A stretch of 64,000 nucleotides of DNA, from assembly GCF_035013185.1 (NCBI RefSeq), contig NZ_JAYGJO010000014.1, forward strand, positions 1 to 64,000, written 5' to 3'. Below, one piece after another: positions 34,771-43,397 of this stretch. Each line of letters begins with the position of its first letter. Within the stretch, counting starts at the first letter, position 1. This DNA is from Acerihabitans sp035013185. Lineage in GTDB: Bacteria > Pseudomonadota > Gammaproteobacteria > Enterobacterales > Enterobacteriaceae. A program made the position numbers and the translations under genes. The notes beneath the pieces are model-generated. The model was not told where the DNA came from. It saw only the letters and a program-made list of their open reading frames with translations, and did not search any database.

Positions 34771-35739
34771 ATGAAACACACTGACCTGATTCCTGTATCC
34801 ATCAAAACAATGACCGAAAACGGTCTGGGAAATGTGTCAATACAGATGGTCGCGCAGCAAGGTGGTGTTTTACCGGCTTATTCCCCAGGCGCTCATATTG
34901 ATATTTTCATTCCCGATATTGGCACTCGACAATACTCACTTTGTACCGAATGTAACCACACAGACCATTATGAAATTTGTGTTAAATTGGCGGACCTGTC
35001 TGCCGGTGGGTCAGATTTCATTCATCATCGTCTCAAGCCCGGTGATAGCCTGAGTATCTCAGCACCCCGTCATCATTTCCCGTTGCCCGCAGCAGGACGC
35101 TATTTACTGTTTGCCGGGGGCATCGGCATTACCCCCCTGTTGGCAATGGCTGAAAATTTCGCCAATCAAGGCATTGATTTTGAGCTGCATTACTATGTTT
35201 CTGATGTTAAGGAAATTGCATTTAAACACCGTCTACATGCGTCACATCTGGCGAAACAGGTCTACCTGCATGGCAGCGACACCCATGATTCCCTTCGCGA
35301 TACAACGCCGGTATGTTTATGCCATCCAGACCAAGATACTGCCGTCATTGCCTGCGGGCCAGACGGTTTTGTCCAACGCCTGAAAGAAATTATGCAACGG
35401 TATCAATGGAAACCCTCTCAATTATCCTTTGAACGATTCACTCATGCTGAATTGGATAAAAAAACGGAAAATCAGGATTTTTATATTGAACTGAATTCCA
35501 CCGGGCAACGTTTCCTCGTCAAGCCTGACCAAACAATTGCCGAAGTCTTATTAAGTGCCAAAATCGACATTATGCTGTCCTGCGAACAAGGGATGTGTGG
35601 CGCCTGTATTACCGAGGTTATCGACGGAATTCCCGAACACCGGGATTGTGTGCTCAGCGAGGACGAAAAAGCACAGAACACGCAGATGACGTTGTGTTGT
35701 TCGCGCTCGAAAAGCCCGGTTTTGGTGCTGGATCTGTGA
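34771..35739 (+). CDS. PDR/VanB-type ferredoxin reductase (FMN/2Fe-2S)
   Basis: A 322-residue cytoplasmic electron-transfer protein. An FMN-binding domain (RQYSLCTECN, RxYS motif), an NADH-binding domain (LLFAGGIGITPLLAMAENF; then VIACGPDGFVQRL) and a C-terminal plant-type ferredoxin (CEQGMCGAC, later LCC) are in the order usual for phthalate-dioxygenase and vanillate-demethylase reductases. Such reductases feed a Rieske oxygenase, but no oxygenase gene is adjacent, so the acceptor is encoded elsewhere or is atypical. It is the first gene of the cluster. Confidence 0.92.
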   Translation: MKHTDLIPVSIKTMTENGLGNVSIQMVAQQGGVLPAYSPGAHIDIFIPDIGTRQYSLCTECNHTDHYEICVKLADLSAGGSDFIHHRLKPGDSLSISAPRHHFPLPAAGRYLLFAGGIGITPLLAMAENFANQGIDFELHYYVSDVKEIAFKHRLHASHLAKQVYLHGSDTHDSLRDTTPVCLCHPDQDTAVIACGPDGFVQRLKEIMQRYQWKPSQLSFERFTHAELDKKTENQDFYIELNSTGQRFLVKPDQTIAEVLLSAKIDIMLSCEQGMCGACITEVIDGIPEHRDCVLSEDEKAQNTQMTLCCSRSKSPVLVLDL

Positions 35740-35758
35740 TGCCTATGTGGAGCTATAG

Positions 35759-37039
35759 ATGAGTATGCCCATGGCCCAAACGCAACTTAACGGCATCAGC
35801 AACGCCCGTTTACCCGTATGGGCGCTGCCCGCCGACTGGCCGATGCACCATGGCGAACCGCTGACAGCTGATATTGGTTTTGCCGACGGGATGATTTCCT
35901 CGCTCTCGCCGACAAAATCGTCTCAGTGTGCGTTATGGAACCTCGATGGCGCATTGGTCCTGCCGGGGCTGATTGAACCACACGCCCATCTGGATAAGAC
36001 CTTCACCATCGGGCGCAGCCGTCCGGCTGGGCCGGGTTTATTAGCCGCCATTGACGCCATGCAACAGGATCGTTGGCACTGGAACGCACAAGATATTCAT
36101 CAGCGTGCCGCCCAGGGATTGGCACGGGCAGCAGCACACGGCGTCTCGCACTTGCGCACCCATATTGATTGGTTCGACGCGACGGCGCCGGCTGCCTGGT
36201 TGGAAATGGCCAAACTTGAGCAACCGGGTGTCACCTTGGAGCGGGTTGCATTGGTACCGCTGGTTTTTTTTGCCGATGCAGCCACGGCAGATGCCATTGC
36301 ACAAGCCGTAGCACACAGCGGTGAGCACGGCTTATTGGGCGGATTTATTCACTCGTCCAACTGGGATCCGGCGGCGATGGAAAATTTGATGCTGAGCGCC
36401 GCTCGCTGGCATTTGAATCTGGATCTTCATATTGACGAGGAACTGGGCAAAACCGCAAACGGGCTGGTCTGGTTGGCTGAGTATCTGTCCAACCACGAAT
36501 TTCCAGGCCACATTTGCTGCAGCCACGGCTGTGCGCTGGCTTCTGGCGGTGAACAACAGGCAAAACAAGTGCTGGCCTTATTGGCCAAACAGCGCGTTAC
36601 GCTGATCGCGCTGCCCATGACTAACCTGCTGTTGCAGGATGCGGTCGTGGGCCGAACGCCGCGCCAGCGCGGGATAACGCTATTAAAAGAGGCGCAAACC
36701 GCAGGGGTTCCAACCCTGCTGGGTTGTGACAACGTTCAGGATGCCTTCTGTCCGGCAGGCAGCTATGACCCGCTCGATACCCTGACCTGCGGGATGTTCG
36801 CCGCCCAGCTTGAGGATGTTTTCGACCAGCAGTCACGGCTCATCTGTGATCTGGCCGTGTTGACCGGTGCAACCCGTGCTGGCTCTCCGCTGGTTGTCGG
36901 AAACGCCGCCAATATCGTGATTTTTCCCGGTAGCGACCGCTTTACTTGGCCATTAAACAGTGCTGCGCGTCTGGTGATTAACCACGGCAAGCTTATCTAT
37001 CAACGGATGTGGGATCAGGAGCATATCAATGAGTCTTGA
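35759..37039 (+). CDS. Cytosine-deaminase-like amidohydrolase
   Basis: A 426-residue metal-dependent hydrolase with a TIM barrel. Metal and catalytic blocks: HxH at H75/H77 (EPHAHLDKTF), HIDEEL, SHGCAL and the aspartate in LLGCDNVQDAFCPAG. The order and wording follow the CodA branch (HVHLDTT, HCDEIDD, SHTTAMH, GHDDVFDPWYP in E. coli). It probably deaminates or hydrolyses a pyrimidine, triazine or related ring. TGGAG precedes the start. Its stop overlaps the next gene by 11 bp. Confidence 0.88.
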   Translation: MSMPMAQTQLNGISNARLPVWALPADWPMHHGEPLTADIGFADGMISSLSPTKSSQCALWNLDGALVLPGLIEPHAHLDKTFTIGRSRPAGPGLLAAIDAMQQDRWHWNAQDIHQRAAQGLARAAAHGVSHLRTHIDWFDATAPAAWLEMAKLEQPGVTLERVALVPLVFFADAATADAIAQAVAHSGEHGLLGGFIHSSNWDPAAMENLMLSAARWHLNLDLHIDEELGKTANGLVWLAEYLSNHEFPGHICCSHGCALASGGEQQAKQVLALLAKQRVTLIALPMTNLLLQDAVVGRTPRQRGITLLKEAQTAGVPTLLGCDNVQDAFCPAGSYDPLDTLTCGMFAAQLEDVFDQQSRLICDLAVLTGATRAGSPLVVGNAANIVIFPGSDRFTWPLNSAARLVINHGKLIYQRMWDQEHINES

Positions 37040-37484
37040 CGCAGGTGCAGGTAAACCCCTTGCGCACTATGCCGCTTGGCGTCGCGCCGGTGATTTTATC
37101 TTTCTCTCCGGCATTATTCCCGTCAATCCGCTGAGCGCGACATTGGTGCGCGGTTTTCAGGATATCCCCGCCGAGGCGCGGCAACTCCTGGGCGAAACGG
37201 GTGAGTTTTCTACGGATGCCAAACAGGGGCCGATTCTCGCACAAAGCTGGTATGTGCTCGAAAGCATACGTCAAACCGTTGAATCGGCGGGGGGACAAAT
37301 GAGCGATGTGATCAAACTGGTGCAATATTTTCGCCACCTCGACCACTTTCCCTATTACAGCCGGGTAAGAAAACTGTTTTACCCCGAACACCCGCCGGCA
37401 TCTACCGTGGTGCAGGTCAGTGAAATGCTGCCCAGTGCAGAGGTGCTCATTGAAGTTGAAGCGACGGTGTGGTTACCACAATAA
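37029..37484 (+). CDS. RidA/RutC-family protein
   Basis: A 151-residue protein of the YjgF/RidA superfamily. FIFLSGIIPVNP near 18-30 is the family signature strand, and the C-terminal PPASTVVQVSEMLPSAEVLIEVEATVW carries the usual VxVxxLxxxxxxxEIE pattern. RidA members hydrolyse enamine/imine or aminoacrylate intermediates. Overlap with the amidohydrolase and AGGAG in its 3' end show coupling. In a ring-degradation cluster it would clear a reactive aminoacrylate-like product, as RutC does in uracil breakdown. Confidence 0.88.
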   Translation: MSLDAGAGKPLAHYAAWRRAGDFIFLSGIIPVNPLSATLVRGFQDIPAEARQLLGETGEFSTDAKQGPILAQSWYVLESIRQTVESAGGQMSDVIKLVQYFRHLDHFPYYSRVRKLFYPEHPPASTVVQVSEMLPSAEVLIEVEATVWLPQ

Positions 37485-37506
37485 TTTCTGACACAGAGGC
37501 ACAGCC

Positions 37507-38388
37507 ATGATCAACGGTTATATTCCTGCCGCACGCTTTCTCCCTTTCCTTAGCTGGACGGCGATTGCGGCCCTGCCAGACAAAGCCAATACCGTTATCG
37601 TATTACCGACGGGCGCTATTGAACAGCACGGTCCTCATTTGCCGTGCTCAGTAGACAGTGTCATTTCCTCCGGAGTAGCCGGTCATGCACTCGCTCGCCT
37701 GTCGGCTGAGATTCCGGCTTATGCCATCCCACCGATAACGTACGGTAAGTCGGATGAACATCTGAATTTTCCCGGTACGCTGACCCTGACCGGTAGCACA
37801 CTACTGCAGACCATTCTGGAGGTGGCCGAATCGCTCTATCGCGCGGGTTTTCGCAAGCTGCTGATGATCAATGGCCACGGCGGACAGCCGCAGGTATTGC
37901 AGATGGCTTCACGTGAAATGCGCCTGCGTCACGGCGATATGGTCATGATCCCTCACGACGTGTTTAACGTTCCCAATGTGGCAAAACAATTTTTGAGTGC
38001 TCAGGAGCAAAAAATGGCCATGCACGCAGGCCACAGCGAGACCGCCCTGATGCTGGCCCTGGCCCCTGAATGTGTTCATATGGAACACGCTGTTGCCCAC
38101 TATCCACCGGAATTCCCTTGCCCGACACTGTCTAGCGGCCGCCCTGCTGCAGCCTGGGTCGCTTACGATTTTGGTCCCAGCGGCGTGATCGGCGATCCAA
38201 CCCAAGCCACCGCCGAGCAAGGTCATGCCATTATTGATTCCTTGGCCGCCAGTTGGGCGCAAGCCATCACTGAGATCCACCAGATGGAATGGCGGGTGCG
38301 TAGCGAACCCACCTGGGGAAACCACCATTGGCACGGTTTTGTTCAATCCGCATTTACTCCACCGACATCTTCTTTGGTTTGTGAATAA
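37507..38388 (+). CDS. Creatininase-family amidohydrolase
   Basis: A 293-residue metal-dependent hydrolase. The family signature is GAIEQHGPHLPCSVD (E39, H41, D50), followed by INGHGGQPQVLQ and GHSETALMLAL, which supply further metal ligands. The family includes creatinine amidohydrolase, MftE-like peptidases and the ArfB deformylase. Here it likely opens a cyclic amide or hydrolyses a formamide. The start follows GAGGCACAGCC. Confidence 0.88.
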   Translation: MINGYIPAARFLPFLSWTAIAALPDKANTVIVLPTGAIEQHGPHLPCSVDSVISSGVAGHALARLSAEIPAYAIPPITYGKSDEHLNFPGTLTLTGSTLLQTILEVAESLYRAGFRKLLMINGHGGQPQVLQMASREMRLRHGDMVMIPHDVFNVPNVAKQFLSAQEQKMAMHAGHSETALMLALAPECVHMEHAVAHYPPEFPCPTLSSGRPAAAWVAYDFGPSGVIGDPTQATAEQGHAIIDSLAASWAQAITEIHQMEWRVRSEPTWGNHHWHGFVQSAFTPPTSSLVCE

Positions 38389-38402
38389 AAGGGACTCCCA
38401 TA

Positions 38403-39386
38403 ATGAAAAATATGCGTACGCCAACTTATCCATTGCTTACTTTGCTGCTGATCAGTACCTCTTGGTCCACTCTGGCTGAAGAAAAATTCACTTTTCTCAC
38501 TAACTGGTACGCTCAGGCGGAACATGGTGGTTTCTACGAAGCGCAGGCCAAAGGTTTGTATAAAAAAGCCGGACTTGATGTGACCATCAAAATGGGTGGG
38601 CCACAGGTCAACGTGATGCAACTGATGGCTGCAGGCCAAGCCGACTGTACTCTCGGCGACAATGGCCAAGCGCTCGAAACCTGGCAAGCGGGGGTGCATG
38701 CCATGACCGTCGCCACCGTATTCCAACATTCACCGACGGTGTTTATCAGCCACGATAAGATTGATAAACCACAACAATTAAAAGACAAAACGTTCCTGCT
38801 GGCCACCGAGGCCTATACCTCATTCTGGCCGTGGGCAAAAAGCGAATTAGGCCTGGGCAACGCCAAAATCCGTCCTTATACCTTTAGCGTGCAGCCTTTC
38901 CTGGCCGACAATAATCTGGTGCAGCAAGGTTACGTCACCTCAGAACCATTTTCGGTGGCCAAAGGGGGGAAACCTTTTTACGTCTATCCGCTCAGTGACT
39001 GGGGTTACCCGCCCTATGGCAACTCCATCATTTGCATGGCGGATACCGTTAAAAAACGGCCAACCGCCGTCGCGGCCTTTGTCAAAGCCTCCATGCAAGG
39101 CTGGAAAGCCTATCTGCAGGATCCCACCGAGGGTAATAAGCTGATCCACAAAGATAATCCGCGCATGGGTGTTGACCAGATTGAATTTGGCATCGCCCAA
39201 ATGAAGAAATATCAGTTGGTCACCGGTGGCGATGCCCAAACCGACGGCATCGGCATTATTACCGAACCTCGGCTGAAAAAAACCTGGGATATGTTAGTGA
39301 AAAACAAGCTGATTGACGCTGATAAAGTCCCGTTTAACCAGACCTATACCCTCGACCTCATCAAAAACGCGAGGATCATGCCGTGA
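38403..39386 (+). CDS. ABC importer solute-binding protein (NMT1/THI5-like)
   Basis: A 327-residue periplasmic protein. Residues 1-24 are a signal peptide cut after STLA. The mature start EEKFTFLTNWYAQAEHGGFYEAQAKGLYKKAGLDV is the hallmark of NMT1/THI5-like binding proteins, which bind pyrimidines (thiamin precursors), sulfonates or similar compounds. It overlaps the ATPase gene by 4 bp. The pyrimidine-type family fits a heterocyclic substrate for the whole cluster. Confidence 0.92.
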   Translation: MKNMRTPTYPLLTLLLISTSWSTLAEEKFTFLTNWYAQAEHGGFYEAQAKGLYKKAGLDVTIKMGGPQVNVMQLMAAGQADCTLGDNGQALETWQAGVHAMTVATVFQHSPTVFISHDKIDKPQQLKDKTFLLATEAYTSFWPWAKSELGLGNAKIRPYTFSVQPFLADNNLVQQGYVTSEPFSVAKGGKPFYVYPLSDWGYPPYGNSIICMADTVKKRPTAVAAFVKASMQGWKAYLQDPTEGNKLIHKDNPRMGVDQIEFGIAQMKKYQLVTGGDAQTDGIGIITEPRLKKTWDMLVKNKLIDADKVPFNQTYTLDLIKNARIMP

Positions 39387-40210
39387 ACACTGCGCAAAAT
39401 TTGACCATCATGAGTCAACTGCGACCGCCGCGCCTGCCGACGACGCCTGCCATCGAGGTGCTGTCGGCAGAGAAAATCTACAGTAATGGCACACGTGCGC
39501 TGTTGCCGGTCAATCTGACGATCAATCAGGGTGAGTTTGTTACCCTGCTAGGGCCTTCGGGCTGTGGCAAAAGTACCTTGCTAAAGCTGGTCGCCGGTTT
39601 GGTCGAACCCAGCGACGGCAAACTGATGCTGTGGCGTCGTGACAGCCGTGAAAAAACGCAGGTGCCACTGTCCTTTGTGTTTCAGGAGGCCACGCTGATG
39701 CCGTGGAGCAATGTGCACAGCAACGTCCGTTTGCCGCTGGATTTAGCCGGGGTACCTCGCGCAGAGGCCAACACGCGTGTCAGCGAAGCATTGGCGTTAG
39801 TCGGGCTGGGCAAGTTTGCCAAGGTATTACCCCGGGAGCTTTCCGGCGGGATGCAGATGCGGGTGTCCATCGCCCGCGGGCTGGTGACCCGGCCTAAATT
39901 ATTGCTGATGGATGAACCTTTTGGTGCACTTGATGAAATAACCCGCAACAAACTCGACAGTGACTTGCTCCGGCTATGGCAGGAGCAAGAGCTGACAGTG
40001 GTGTTTGTGACCCACTCGATTCATGAAGCCGTATTTCTTTCCCAACGAGTGATTATGATGGCGGCGCGACCAGGCCGGGTGGTGGAAGATATTGCCATTA
40101 CCGAACCTTTCCCGCGCAACGATGATTTTCGCGTCAGCCCGGTTTTTTCACGCTATGCCAAGCGGTTGCAGGACAGCCTGCTGCACGCTAGCCAATCTGG
40201 TACGGAGTAA
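39383..40210 (+). CDS. ABC importer ATPase (SsuB/TauB-like)
   Basis: A 275-residue cytoplasmic ATPase. Walker A GPSGCGKST, Q-loop in FVFQEATLMPW, signature LSGGMQMRVSIARGLV, Walker B KLLLMDEP and switch histidine VTHSIHEA are all present. It belongs to the nitrate/sulfonate/taurine family that pairs with NMT1-type binding proteins. A nonstandard N-terminal extension of about 25 residues precedes the core. Confidence 0.93.
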   Translation: MNTAQNLTIMSQLRPPRLPTTPAIEVLSAEKIYSNGTRALLPVNLTINQGEFVTLLGPSGCGKSTLLKLVAGLVEPSDGKLMLWRRDSREKTQVPLSFVFQEATLMPWSNVHSNVRLPLDLAGVPRAEANTRVSEALALVGLGKFAKVLPRELSGGMQMRVSIARGLVTRPKLLLMDEPFGALDEITRNKLDSDLLRLWQEQELTVVFVTHSIHEAVFLSQRVIMMAARPGRVVEDIAITEPFPRNDDFRVSPVFSRYAKRLQDSLLHASQSGTE

Positions 40211-40214
40211 ACGC

Positions 40215-41030
40215 ATGAAAACCCATAAAACCGCCCCATGGATCGACAATCCACGTTTTCTCAAAATTATTTATCCGGCACTGGTCGCCGTGGTGATGCT
40301 TGCATTCTGGCAGGGCTCGGTCAGCTATTTCAACATTCCACAGTTTCTGGTGCCGTCACCGCTGGTCATGCTGCACAGCCTGTGGACTAACCTGGCATCA
40401 CTGATGATGTCGTTATTGTTCACCCTGAAAATCACGCTTATCTCGTTTTTATTGTCAATTGTGATCGGTGCCGCTGTTGCTTTTTTACTGGTACAAAACC
40501 GCTTTGTGGAAACTGCGCTATTTCCCTACATTGTATTTTTGCAGGTGACACCGATTGTGGCCATTGCGCCGCTGATCATTATTTGGGTCAAAGATACCAC
40601 ACTCTCTCTGGTGGTCTGCGCTACCCTGATGGCAATATTCCCCATTATTTCCAATACCACTCAGGGGCTACGCAGCGTTTCACCAGGCCTGCTGAGTTAT
40701 TTCCAACTGAGCCATGCCAGCCGATTACAAACGTTGGTCCGCCTGCGCATCCCTTCGGCTCTGCCCTACTTCTTTGGCGCGCTGCGCATTTCCAGCGGGC
40801 TTTCGCTGATAGGCGCCGTTGTTGCCGAGTTTGTTGCCGGTACTGGTGGCAGCAATACCGGTTTGGCTTATCAGATATTGCAGGCCGGCTACCAACTGGA
40901 CATCCCACTGATGTTCGCCGCCCTGCTGTTAATTTCACTGACGGGCATTGTGCTGTTTGGGGTGATGTCCTGGATTTCGCATTGGGCGTTGAGCGCCTGG
41001 CATGAAAGCGAAGTCGTACAATCCCATTAA
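40215..41030 (+). CDS. ABC importer permease (SsuC/TauC-like)
   Basis: A 271-residue inner-membrane permease with about six hydrophobic segments. The BPD-transport EAA region is TLVRLRIPSALPYFFGALRISSGLSLIGAVVAEFV, containing the SALPYxFxGLR pattern. The start at 40215 lies 4 bases after the ATPase stop. With the preceding two genes it forms a complete importer. Confidence 0.92.
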   Translation: MKTHKTAPWIDNPRFLKIIYPALVAVVMLAFWQGSVSYFNIPQFLVPSPLVMLHSLWTNLASLMMSLLFTLKITLISFLLSIVIGAAVAFLLVQNRFVETALFPYIVFLQVTPIVAIAPLIIIWVKDTTLSLVVCATLMAIFPIISNTTQGLRSVSPGLLSYFQLSHASRLQTLVRLRIPSALPYFFGALRISSGLSLIGAVVAEFVAGTGGSNTGLAYQILQAGYQLDIPLMFAALLLISLTGIVLFGVMSWISHWALSAWHESEVVQSH

Positions 41031-41059
41031 CGCATCCATTATTTACGGGTAAAAAGAAT

Positions 41060-42463
41060 ATGGACAGTGAACAACGTCAGCGTGCGGTCGCACTAATACA
41101 GCAGACACTTCCTGACCTCGAGTGGACGTTACAGGCGGCAAAGGTCAAACGCCTTTCCCGTGATTTCCACTGGTTTAGTCCGCTACTGAACCAGCAACTG
41201 GAAGGTAAGCAGGCTGATGCGGTGGTTCGCCCACGCAATGAGGACGAATTGCATCGGCTGGTGTCAGCCTGTGTGCAACACCAATTGCCGCTGATGTTAC
41301 GCGGTGGTGCAACGGGCAACTATGGTCAGTTGGTGCCGTTGCACGGGGGTATTCTCGTCGATATGACCGGCTTTAATCAGATTTGTGAGCTGAAAGACGG
41401 CGTAGTGCGTGCTCAAGCCGGTATTCGTTTGGTCGACATCGAAACGGTGACACGCCCGACAGGTTGGGAATTGCGCTGTATGCCGTCCACTTACCGGCTG
41501 GCCAGTTTAGGCGGGCTTTATGGTGGCGGCTTTGGCGGCATTGGCTCAATCAATTACGGACCGCTGGCCGCGCCGGGTAACGTGCTCAGCGTGAAGGTGA
41601 TGACTATGGAGGCCGAACCCCGTATTCTGATCGTTCCCGCCCCCCAGGCACTGTTGTTACACCATGCTTACGGCACTAACGGCATTATTCTTGAGATTGA
41701 GCTGGCATTGGCTCCCGCCCACCGTTGGATCGAGCGGCTGGACGTGTTTGACGATCTCACTGACGCGCTGGACTACGCGAATACCTTTGCCCGCTCACCG
41801 GGACTGATAAAACGCGAACTGGCACTGTTTGGCGCACCAATCCCGCACTTTTTCACCCATTTGAACGGGCTTTACCAGGCACATCAGCACGCTGTCATCA
41901 GTATTATTGCGCAGGAAAGTGAAGGGTTGTGTGCAGACCTATTGCGCAAATCCCGGGGGCAAAATGCCGTGCGCCAGACCGCGGAACAGGCGCGTGACAC
42001 CAACACATCGCTGATGGAATATTGCTGGAACCACACCACGCTGCATGCCCTGAAGGTCGACAGTTCCTTAACTTATGTACAAACGGCATTTGATCATACA
42101 CATTATCGCGAACACATTCTCCATATGCATACCCTGCTCGGTAATGAGGTCATGTCGCATATTGAGTTTCTTCGCGACAATGAGGGAAATATCACCGCCA
42201 GTGGATTGCAGTTAGTGCGTTATTCAACGGAAGAACGATTAAATGAAATAATGCAAATATTCCGCGACAATCAGGTAAAAATAAACAATCCACACGTATT
42301 TCAAATTGAAGAGGGGAAACAAGGGAATATCCGCCCTGACGTGGTCTCGGTTAAGCAATGCCTTGACCCCAATGGCTTACTCAATCCCGGCAAACTGCGT
42401 GGATGGGATCTTCGCAATAGCTTAACCTTAGACGACAATCCCTTGTTGTTAGCGGATAACTAA
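41060..42463 (+). CDS. FAD-linked oxidase/dehydrogenase (GlcD/VAO type)
   Basis: A 467-residue flavoprotein. The PCMH FAD-binding domain reads DAVVRPRNEDELHRLVSACVQHQLPLMLRGGATGNYGQLVPLHGGILVDMTG near 50-105, then GGLYGGGFGGIGSINYGPL. The C-terminus CLDPNGLLNPGKLRGW is the standard FAD-oxidase ending. Such enzymes oxidise 2-hydroxyacids, alcohols or amines. It is the last gene of the LysR-linked operon, 29 bases after the permease, and probably performs an early or late oxidation of the imported compound. Confidence 0.87.
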   Translation: MDSEQRQRAVALIQQTLPDLEWTLQAAKVKRLSRDFHWFSPLLNQQLEGKQADAVVRPRNEDELHRLVSACVQHQLPLMLRGGATGNYGQLVPLHGGILVDMTGFNQICELKDGVVRAQAGIRLVDIETVTRPTGWELRCMPSTYRLASLGGLYGGGFGGIGSINYGPLAAPGNVLSVKVMTMEAEPRILIVPAPQALLLHHAYGTNGIILEIELALAPAHRWIERLDVFDDLTDALDYANTFARSPGLIKRELALFGAPIPHFFTHLNGLYQAHQHAVISIIAQESEGLCADLLRKSRGQNAVRQTAEQARDTNTSLMEYCWNHTTLHALKVDSSLTYVQTAFDHTHYREHILHMHTLLGNEVMSHIEFLRDNEGNITASGLQLVRYSTEERLNEIMQIFRDNQVKINNPHVFQIEEGKQGNIRPDVVSVKQCLDPNGLLNPGKLRGWDLRNSLTLDDNPLLLADN

Positions 42464-42475
42464 CGATTTACTCGA

Positions 42476-43114
42476 TTAACAGGTGCTCTCATGCAATAAC
42501 CGGGAATGCCGCTCAGCTAAACTTGATGAATACCATAGCGTGGCGAACAGGCAAAACGTATAACCCAGTAACTCAGTGCCTTCTTCAGCCATATTTTTCG
42601 CCACGCGCTGATAATCGCCTGATAGTATTCCTTTCCATAATATTTGCATGCCGAACAGGCGAGAAAATACCAATACGCACAATAAACCAGCAATCATCAT
42701 TCCATAACTTGGATGTTTTAGGAATGCCACCAATCCGGTCAACGTAGTAGCCGGACGACGTAACGCGAATATGACACAGATGGCGGCTACGGCAGAAGCG
42801 AACCAAAACCAAGCACCTTGTCTGATGACATCCATTAAAAAATCCAATTCACGGATCAACATGCACGTAAAAAAACCGCCGACCAACACCAGGCTATGGC
42901 GTAGCAGAGGATACCGGTAGGCTTGATAGAAAAAGATTGATACCATCACCAACAGGAGAACTTCCTGAGTGATTTCGACCAAAGACGTCTCATGCACTGA
43001 ATTATGTATCCAGTGAATATCAATAAACATCATCCCTATAATAAGACCAATAGCAATGGAACAAATAATAAACAAACCAAATCTTTCAAGTATAAAACGT
43101 AAATCTTGACGCAT
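42476..43114 (-). CDS. Multi-pass membrane protein of unknown function
   Basis: A 212-residue integral membrane protein with about six hydrophobic segments (near residues 12-32, 46-62, 73-90, 100-116, 137-156 and 182-200). Between them is a polar loop LRRPATTLTGLVAFLKHPS. No family was recognised. It is convergent with the FAD-oxidase gene (13 bases apart) and not part of that operon. Confidence 0.75.
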   Translation of the reverse strand: MRQDLRFILERFGLFIICSIAIGLIIGMMFIDIHWIHNSVHETSLVEITQEVLLLVMVSIFFYQAYRYPLLRHSLVLVGGFFTCMLIRELDFLMDVIRQGAWFWFASAVAAICVIFALRRPATTLTGLVAFLKHPSYGMMIAGLLCVLVFSRLFGMQILWKGILSGDYQRVAKNMAEEGTELLGYTFCLFATLWYSSSLAERHSRLLHESTC

Positions 43115-43397
43115 ACAAACCTCAATGGCGATCTTTGACAGACTAATGATAATTTATTGTCATCACTTATTTTTGGCTATTGATGCGACTGTCTAAAAAC
43201 CCAACAACATGGATGACATGGAACACTCAGCGCTGACAAGTAACCACTGAGTAAAATATACGCGTTATACAGCACAACAACGTAAATCGGTAAATATTGC
43301 TATCGTACCGGATGAATTAAATCATTCATTATCCCTTATTAATTTTACATACAATTTAGCGCGTTTAACTATCAGCTTTTACTCACTATAAGTAGGG

